In this document: positions 56,796 to 64,000 of the stretch, in pieces
Numbering within the stretch: the stretch's first letter is position 1
Layout: every line of letters begins with the position of its first letter
NCBI RefSeq assembly: GCF_043641665.1
Contig: NC_092190.1
Span: 9,444,048-9,508,047, forward strand
Source of the DNA: Enoplosus armatus
Taxonomy: Eukaryota > Chordata > Actinopteri > Centrarchiformes > Enoplosidae
Reading direction: 5' to 3'
Length of the DNA stretch: 64,000 nt
Notes under the pieces: generated by a model
Seen by the model: the letters and a program-made list of their open reading frames with translations, nothing else
Database searches by the model: none
Told to the model about the DNA's origin: nothing
Made by a program: the position numbers and the translations under genes

Positions 56796-57084
56796 ATCAG
56801 TTTTAAAAACACAGTTGATGAGCAGACATGAGCGTCTGATTTATATGACTTTATTTTCTGCTTCTTATCAGTAGTTTGGGGTTTCAGTTGTCTGTCTGTT
56901 CCTCTTCTGTTCCTTTAGTTTATCCATCCTCTCCTCCTCCTCCTTCATCTCTATCATCACCGCCCTCCTCCAACGCCGGGCTTGAGTTCCTAATTCATGC
57001 CCAACAACTGAACTAACAGTCTTCAGTGGCTTCAGTGTCCTTGTGTCACCAATGGGCACCAGGCCTAATCCTTCTCTGGGACAT

Positions 57085-57102
57085 GGGGGGGGGGGGGGGG
57101 GG
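57085..57102. repeat. Poly(G) tract
   Basis: Eighteen consecutive G residues; length uncertain in any assembly. Confidence 0.9.
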
Positions 57103-57811
57103 CGACCATGAAGGGAAGGGAAGGAGCGGGAATAAGGGAGGGAACTGGGAGTGAGTAAAGCTGGTGATAGTACAGTGGTACAGTATCTCAGTCTTACACT
57201 CACTTGGTCCACAAAGCCACAGCTGTGGACTAACTAGTCTGTGGATGGTGCATGATGATGTCAAGGCATGAGATGACATTGGAGGTGATCACAGAGGTTT
57301 AGAGAAGTTCAAGAATTTGAAACATGATGAAGAATGTAGGAGTAACGGGCATATTATTTAAAAGAAAAACGGCACCAGACTCCAGCAGAGAACTGTGAAA
57401 TTCAATCTCTAACGCCTGTAGTGTTTCTTAATTAATGGAATGATACAAAAAACATGAAACTCGGGGAGCGGGAGGCTGTAAACCTCCTCAGGTCTTCAGG
57501 GAGATTACTTTGGAGATTGTAAATTCGACTCCTCCTCCCTCAACAGAGAAACGTGACCATAAATTCATAAACAGACTGAGAACTGCTCGTTAAATCGTAA
57601 TCAAGGACCAGAGGCTCCCCCACACTTTCCTTCAGTGTGTGTGGGGTTCATATTACATGGCAGAAAATTGGTACTTTGGGCCATGAAGAGAGAAGGAGCG
57701 AGGGGTGAAACCCAACACTTCTTAGCAGGAGAGTAAACTTTGGACAAAAGTTCAGGACCTTAGGTACCTCTACACACATACCAAACACACACACACACGT
57801 GAAAATATTAG

Positions 57812-57962
57812 AGTTGAAATAATTAACTGATTAATTAGAAATTTGCAGAAACAATTTTTATTACAAGCCATTAAAATCGACAAATTATGTTCTGGGAACT
57901 ATTACTACGATTTCCTGATACTTTAAAGCCCTAACAAGTGGCCAGTAAATCAAGAAAATAAT
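57812..57962 (+). repeat. Family D fragment
   Basis: GTTGAAATAATTAACTGATT, then ATTAGAAATTTGCAGAAACA, CGATTTCCTGATACTTTAAA and GTAAATCAAGAAAATAAT. It is abutted by the 57963 element, so the junction may record an insertion. Confidence 0.55.
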
Positions 57963-58369
57963 AGGGATGCACAAATGTTTCTCCACAGATACAGATTGTG
58001 GTACCTAAAGTCAAAGTACTGTCCAATACCGAGTACCCATACCAGTGCTCCTTTTTCCAAAATGTAAAATCTGTTAACCTCTCTGTGCAACCCTGGAAAT
58101 TTTGTTTATATACAACTTATGTGCAACAGCAAGTATGTTTTGAAGGAAACGTAATGTTAACCAGACTATGTTTTCTATTAACATGATATGTTGTTAATTA
58201 ATGTTGCAAAATGTTAATTCTGTTCCCACAAAATTATCCGATCTTGCCATACAATATCTGCTCCTAATGACTACAGCCAAAACTGTTATTCTCAAACCTC
58301 AACCCTATATGCGCTCCCATAAAATCCTTTTCAATGGATTAAATAATTGGCATCTTTAGTTGCATCCCT
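57963..58369 (+). mobile_element. 407-base inverted-repeat element (AGGGATGCA termini)
   Basis: The left end AGGGATGCAC and the right end GTTGCATCCCT are inverted repeats. The left part carries the CAGATACAGATTGTGGTACC and CAATACCGAGTACCCATACC motifs known from fish elements beginning AGGGATGCACCGATA. No target-site duplication is obvious. There is no transposase, so it is a non-autonomous DNA element. A 43-base module (58292-58334) is repeated at 59733-59775. Confidence 0.7.
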
Positions 58370-59732
58370 CAAAAATATTATTAAGAACAGTTGAAGACAT
58401 AACCTGTACCCCTCACGTGCCTGCTTAGTAAGTCTTTGGTTTATTAACAATTAAATTATCTTGTTTAGATGGCTTGCATTGTCTAATAATGTGTGAAGTT
58501 GTGAAATGAAGAGAAGGCTGTAGCTCATTGGAGTTTCAGTGACTCATGAAAAGAGTTAAGCTGTTGTTTGAGTTTGTTCCACCATGTTTGTTTCAGCGGA
58601 GGCTTCTGCAGGCCCTTCATGCTCTAATTGATTTAATTAAGTGGACATTTTCCCCTTTGGCTGTGCTGATGCGCAGACCGGCAGCATGCAGGCAAACATT
58701 GAGTTATCTCACCCAGAGCACCAGGCCTTTGCTTATCTGTATTTCACAGAATGATCCACGTTCCAAGTTCCCCTTAGAGCATCACCCAGCCCACGTTACA
58801 CTCATCCCTCTGAGGTTCAGCCTCATTAACAATCTCTCACTGTTCCTGTGGACGTTACGAAACGCACCGATGCTTTAGTAAACATTATGATTCACAGTTG
58901 TGAAGGGTTTCCCCCAATGAGCGATGAAGATTGGCTCTACACATGCTCACATTTTGTGATGGGCAGACATATACACTGGTTGTCTGGTTTGTTTGTTTTT
59001 TTCGCCAACCTTGCCACTTCAGTTATGGTCACTTTTAATGTTTATTTCAATTGAAACAGAGCATGTGCCCCTGAAAATTAAGATAACTCTATTCTCCTTG
59101 ATTTTAAGAAATCTTGTACTCCTACTGTAATTTGGAAGTTCGTATGAGCTGTTAACTCTGTTTGCCTGAAGGCTGCACACAGACTCGTGCCTCCTCCATG
59201 ACTCATGTATTTCCAGCTGTTTCCAGCTGTTCTTTTCACCTGCCAGCGATGAACTTCACTGAGAAGTATTCCCCTAGTTCTCCAGGTTCTCTAACCATCC
59301 AGTAGGATTTGCTAGTGCAGCGGCCGTTTCTAAAATAACCCGCCCATCACTTTCACAGGTTGAAATGACTTAACATTTCTGGCAGCAAGTTATATCAGCT
59401 GTATCTAATTATCGTGAATTCCAAAAGTAACTTGACGACAAGCCAAAATATGACTGATCAAGGTATTTACATTGCATCAGTTTCAGGCATAGGAATCCCC
59501 CAGTTAAACTTTTATTCATACATCAAGATTTTAAGATTATCAACTCTATATATATATTTCTGAGTCAGTGTCTCCACTGTAAGGGGCAGATAGCTATTGA
59601 AAAGTAAGGTGTGCAAAGTAAGTGGGCTACACTTACATATTAAATCAGCATTTCATATCTTCTGCTGCACATTTTCAGATTGTAGCCACAGGGTTTTGAA
59701 CATTATTCAGGCCAAAATTCAAACTGCTACTA

Positions 59733-59775
59733 TCAAACCTCAACCCTACATGCGCTCCCATAAAATCCTTTTCAA
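59733..59775 (+). repeat. Second copy of a 43-base module from the 57963 element
   Basis: TCAAACCTCAACCCTACATG then CGCTCCCATAAAATCCTTTT CAA is identical to 58292-58334 except for one C/T change. The flanks do not match, so only this piece is shared. Confidence 0.8.
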
Positions 59776-62439
59776 ATAAACACATCTAGTAGTGTTATAG
59801 AGTGTCTGTGTAAGTGTAGCGTTTGTAGCAGTGACTAACAAATAATGTTGTGCTACATGGTCAACACAACAGTATGTTTTAACAATGTAAACAATTTACA
59901 AGTGTGCATGTTTTCAGCTGCTGGTTTCACATTTAGCACACTTTCAAACAGACATGTATCACTGAAATAAGCTTGTTTTGCAATTTGTTGGATTTAAAAT
60001 AGTGCACACTCTCAGCTCTCTCTGCCACATGGTGAGATAACCTCTGGGTTACAGGATCTACAAGCATGCACTGGATGGCCAGTTGCTTACCTTAAAAGTA
60101 TTGTATATTCATCATTATGACATTCCCTTGAGAGAAAACACCTTGATGATTCATGTGACTTAAGCCTGCAGAGAGAAATCGGAGAATGTGTTTGTAAGTA
60201 ATTTCCCCACAAAATAAGACATCTCTGAGATTAGGGGAAGTGTCCACACTGCACACAGAGAATAAGAAAGTGAGAGCTTCACTACAGGCGTATCAATAGT
60301 GCGTGTTTGCCTGGACGTGCATTATGGGAGGGGTTATATGGATGGAATTTAACTCTAGTGTAAACCTGCCACCAGCGCTGCTGCTTCTACAATGCAGGAG
60401 CTAAACATTGTGGTCGGAATTACACAATGAGCAAGACAAGAACAGACAAGTGATAGTAGCTACATCTGAATCAGAGACCGGACAACCTGCAGTGTGCAAG
60501 GCTCTGAGCTAGCAGGCCTTCTGTCACACATTGCAAGATAGAAATATTTATTTATCTCTTTCTGCAGGACTAACTACTTTGTATTTCTACTGTTAACCAT
60601 GCGATCATTGTGATAAAATAATTGTCACAGTGATAAAATCCGGTCTCATAGTAATACATATATTGGTGTGCAGTGTTTTGCTGCCTGAAAAAAAACTAAA
60701 CTGGACTTCCTGGATCGCATTTCATCGTCTAACCAGTACCCGAAGCAACGCGCCCCCACCAAAGCAGCATTTTTGGGGTTTTCTGTCTGAATGCCCCCTA
60801 AAGGAGGAGTAGCATTTGTGTCCTTAATCTGTAGCTGTAGTAGATTTACAAAGAAGCCCTCAGATGAATGGCCGTTAAAATTTTGACGAGTGTCTTAGTG
60901 TGGTATGAAAGAACTGTGCATACAGACATTGGTCAACAACAAGCAAAAGTCACGTGACAGCCTCTCTGAACGTCAGTCAACATCAGTTACAGCAAACATT
61001 GGGACAGTCTGGCTAATCATGGCTGATAATTCAGTGCTCATGAAATCTGTATGAGGACCGGTTCATGCTTCAGAAACAACAGCTCAATTTAGATATTTCA
61101 TTTTAATATTTTAAGCACATTGGAAGTGGAATCACCAGTTCACGTAAAGTTTAACATGCGGGCTATAAAGATATTATGTCTTAATTTATTTGTCCTGATG
61201 TGTGCTCCTGCTGCGTGCTTGGGAGTTGATTCAGTTGCTGAATGGAGCAATATGATAGGCCTCCTCTAATCCATTTGTGGCCTTTCTCTCTCGCTTATTC
61301 TCTCACACACATACACATGGCTGCAGCTGAAGGAAATCCTGCTTTATTTATGAGATGTATAGCTCAGTGAGTGCCACAGGGTTCTCCTGAGAATTCAAGA
61401 CTGCACACACACACACAGTATTTGGCCTGTGGAGTCTCTTCTTTCCTGTTCTCACACACACACACAGCCATATACACATGCTGCAGGGCATCTATTTACC
61501 CTATCTGCTGTTTTGGCTTGGCAGAACTACAGTTGTTTGAGTGTGACCGAGGTCTTCCTCAGCAGTGCACGGAGAGCTGCCGGCAGATACTCGCTGAATG
61601 TGGTGCTTTTGTGTTTTATGTGGCAGCAGTTCAGTGGAAGGAGTGATATCATATGCATGTCAGGGAAGCAGAAATGCCATCCTATGCTCAGGCCACATTA
61701 AATCACTGTGGCGGCATTTGAGTGTAAAGTGAAATGTCAAGTTATGAAATCCTACGGCACAGAGAACCATAATAGAGGTATTTAAACTGTTTAAATTATC
61801 AGCCAAAGCAACAGAACAGAGAGGAACACGAAGGCGTGGAGATAACATCATGTGCAACCTTTTTTTTGGCCCTCAGCTGAAGGGCAAACAAGAAACCAAA
61901 GTTGTTCATATGATTTAGAGGTGTCAGGAAAAATTGTTCTTGTCCGAAATAGGGAGCATTTAGCCAGGTGTTTCATTCCTTATGTTGGAATTTTGGCATT
62001 TAACACTAGAGGCTAAATTAATAACAAATATTCAACAATTGAAAGGTAAAATCAAAGTGAAACGAATGTCTTAAAACAAGTGGGACCCCAAAGTGGCTAT
62101 AATATAATTCTCCGCAGCGGCGGACTCACTAAACTCTACCTGCTCAGCAGCTTATTTAGTTAAAAGAGAGTGAGAGTCATCAGGTTGACAGACACATGAC
62201 TCCACATGAATGATAATGTTGCCTCGTAACTGCTGGATGTGTATATGTGCAACATGAAAGGTGATGATATGTAAATGTTGAGTTCACAGCTTGTTGTTGC
62301 AGATTTAAGTATCGCAGTGTGAAATTCTGTACTACGTGTATTTGTGCACATGTCATCCTTACAATCCTGTCTCATTTTAAACCATCAGTATAGTGAACTA
62401 TGTTTAGGGGTCATTATTGACAGTGTTTTTAAAAAACAA

Positions 62440-62905
62440 ACAATGGTTTAAAGGGATAAATCGACATTTCAGTAAATACTCTTGACCTCTTTTTACTTTA
62501 ACTTTAGTTAGATGAGAAGATTCTGGAGGCTTGTCATCACTGTGAGGTTGCCAGGCAACCAGTGAGGCAACCAGTGGAACAACCAGCGGACACTCCAGGA
62601 TGTCACTGCACCCAGCCAAGACATAGTTAGACACAAATCCTGCACAGGACTATAACTTGTCATTTTTAGACTTTTTTTAACAGACTAAACACACACAAAT
62701 ACACTGGTAGGATTTTGTTACATTTGCACAGAGCCAGCTAGCTGTTTCCCCCTGTTTCTAGTCTGCATGCTAAGCTAAGCTAATCGGCTGCTTGCTGTAG
62801 CTTCTTATTCGATGTACAGTCATGAGAGTGGTATCGATCATATCATCTAACTCTCTGCAAAAAAGGCAAATAAGAATACTTACCAAAAATCTTGAACTAT
62901 TCCTA
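62440..62905 (-). repeat. Dispersed repeat family B with a non-homologous middle
   Basis: The right part in reverse reads AGGAATAGTTCAAGATTTTT, TGCAGAGAGTTAGATGATAT, GATTAGCTTAGCTTAGCATG and GGGGGAAACAGCTAGCTGGC, as in 44963-45350. The left edge also contains TTAGATGAGAAGATTCTGG, so the copy is rearranged or carries inverted ends. Confidence 0.65.
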
Positions 62906-63764
62906 TAACTGCTTTTGTTTTACCGAAGAACAATCATAAAGAAGGCTTCTCCAAATTTGTCCAACATGCCTGAATTTAAGATACGCTTCCAAGTAGACGT
63001 GGAGAGGGCTGTATAGAAAGTAAGAGTAACAATCTTCCCCTCATTCTTTTTGAGTAGTTGTTTCCTGAACTCATTCCCATAACTTTATCTTCTGGCAGAA
63101 TATCATTGCAGAGGTCATTGAGGTGTGGCAAAACCAGTTCTGGTGATGTGAAGGAGTGGAGGCATACAGTGATTTTATGCATTGTCTTGTTCAGCTGATG
63201 TTGAAACATGGCTCCCAAGAGCTGACATGTATGTGGTCCATGTATACATGGAGAAGAGATGTAGCTCTTATATATGCCATTTCCATTTCCAGCATACTGT
63301 TCTGGTCTCCCAGTGGCTCTAACATCAACACAAGGTTATGTAACATAGACAAACAAACATGCGCAAGAAAGACAAGCAGGACACCAACTCCCTGCTAATG
63401 CTCCTTTAGAAAGAGTTCCCATGTGTCTTGGAAAACCTGGATAAATTTAGACTGTTTTCAGTCACTCATGGAAAATAACAGTCACTCAAGGAAAACAAAC
63501 AGCATGGTAAAATGTCCCAGAAAATGTTTGAGAAATTTGCACCTTCTCCATTTGCCAAAAACAAGACTGTCTTGTCTCATTGCAACAGTCAAAAAACTGA
63601 TCATGTTTGGTTTGCTGATGTTTTGTAACTCAGATTGGCTCACTTTTAGACTTTTGCAACATAAAAAAACCCCTGAAGAATAAATGACAACAAAAATATA
63701 GTGAACCAGGAAATGGTTGCTCCTTTGTATCCACTACATTTTAGTAAATGTAAAGATGTAAAGA

Positions 63765-63935
63765 TTTGATGCTTCTCTTTGTCACGATTTGATAAACTTA
63801 ATATCTTTTTGGTTTTGGACTGAAAAACTAGAGATTTGATTACGTCACATTGGGCTCTGGGAAATTACAATCTCTATTTTCAAACATTTTAAAGACAAGA
63901 GAACAGCCAGTTTAATGGAAAAAGAGTTAGTTGGC
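63765..63935 (+). repeat. Family D fragment
   Basis: TTTGATAAACTTAATATCTT, TTGGTTTTGGACTGAAAAAC, GGGCTCTGGGAAATTACAAT and TTTTAAAGACAAGAGAACAG correspond to the interior of 20514-20849 (AACTGAATATCTTTGAGTTT, GGTGGGAAATTATAACC). Confidence 0.6.
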
Positions 63936-64000
63936 CACTTGTAAGTTGCTTTTTGACTTTGCCTCCATTGTTTGCCATTTTAAGACTGTTATGGCATCTC

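Larger units (their letters stand above)
51967..64000. other. Probable long first intron (nck2?) or intergenic DNA
   Basis: No coding exon was recognised in 12 kb. Contents: family C (53125-53409), family D copies, family A (56275-56795), a 407-base inverted-repeat element (57963-58369), family B (62440-62905), a G18 tract, and non-repetitive blocks that may be regulatory at about 58580-58800 (with CTAATTGATTTAATTAAG) and 61500-61780 (with ATATGCATG). Open frames here are short and unlike known families. Confidence 0.4.

Noticed and set aside
1..64000. CRISPR arrays, operons, prophage or tRNA/rRNA genes
   Set aside because: No direct-repeat and spacer structure, no tRNA A/B-box pair or cloverleaf, and no rRNA sequence was seen. 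The window has vertebrate gene structure throughout.

Overview
The window reads as teleost fish (probably percomorph) nuclear DNA. Coding exons are sparse and split by GT-AG introns. Intergenic DNA is AT-rich and full of microsatellites. Dispersed repeats that I recognise from fish genomes recur: CR1/L2-type LINE 3' ends finishing in GGATCAATAAAGTATTTCTGATTCTGA-like tails, short elements beginning CAGTGGTGGAAAGTAAC, and elements ending in TTAGTTGCAGCCCT. No bacterial features, CRISPR array, rRNA or recognisable tRNA was seen.

The gene order matches human 2q12: pou3f3 (+, 18144-19412), gpr45 (+, 27570-28730), c2orf49/ashwin (+, four exons, 32665-35434), then fhl2 (-, five coding exons, 37375-39442, with a probable 5' UTR exon and TATA/CArG promoter near 42158-42427). 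A spliced-looking non-coding exon at about 51620-51966 (+) lies where nck2 would start; its coding exons would be beyond the window. From memory, human carries MRPS9 between POU3F3 and GPR45, and TGFBRAP1 between GPR45 and C2orf49. Neither is visible here, which fits one of two fish ohnologue loci after differential gene loss.

Layout: 1-17450 is a gene-poor upstream territory of pou3f3 with candidate conserved non-coding blocks, repeats and two weak exon-like open frames (8099-8632 and 16214-16349). 17460-20180 is the pou3f3 transcription unit, intronless in its coding part, with several tiny upstream ORFs in the leader. 20180-27460 is intergenic and includes a candidate gpr45 leader exon and a tandem RFX X-box pair. 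28731-32600 is gpr45 3' UTR followed by repeats. 32600-36600 is ashwin, and 37100-42430 is fhl2 in convergent orientation to it. 42430-51600 is intergenic with a 5'-truncated LINE. 51967-64000 is probably a large first intron, packed with short DNA-transposon-like repeats.

The genes do not form a pathway. They are a syntenic block: a neural POU transcription factor, an orphan GPCR of the nervous system, a small nuclear protein of unknown biochemistry, a LIM-only muscle and signalling cofactor, and the possible start of an SH2/SH3 adaptor gene. I found no clearly new biological system. The most interesting items are the regulatory motifs (fhl2 CArG/TATA, the gpr45 X-boxes), the uORF-laden leaders, the missing neighbours and the unexplained exon-like frames. 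Exon boundaries were read by eye from splice sites and from remembered family sequences; nothing was aligned by computer.
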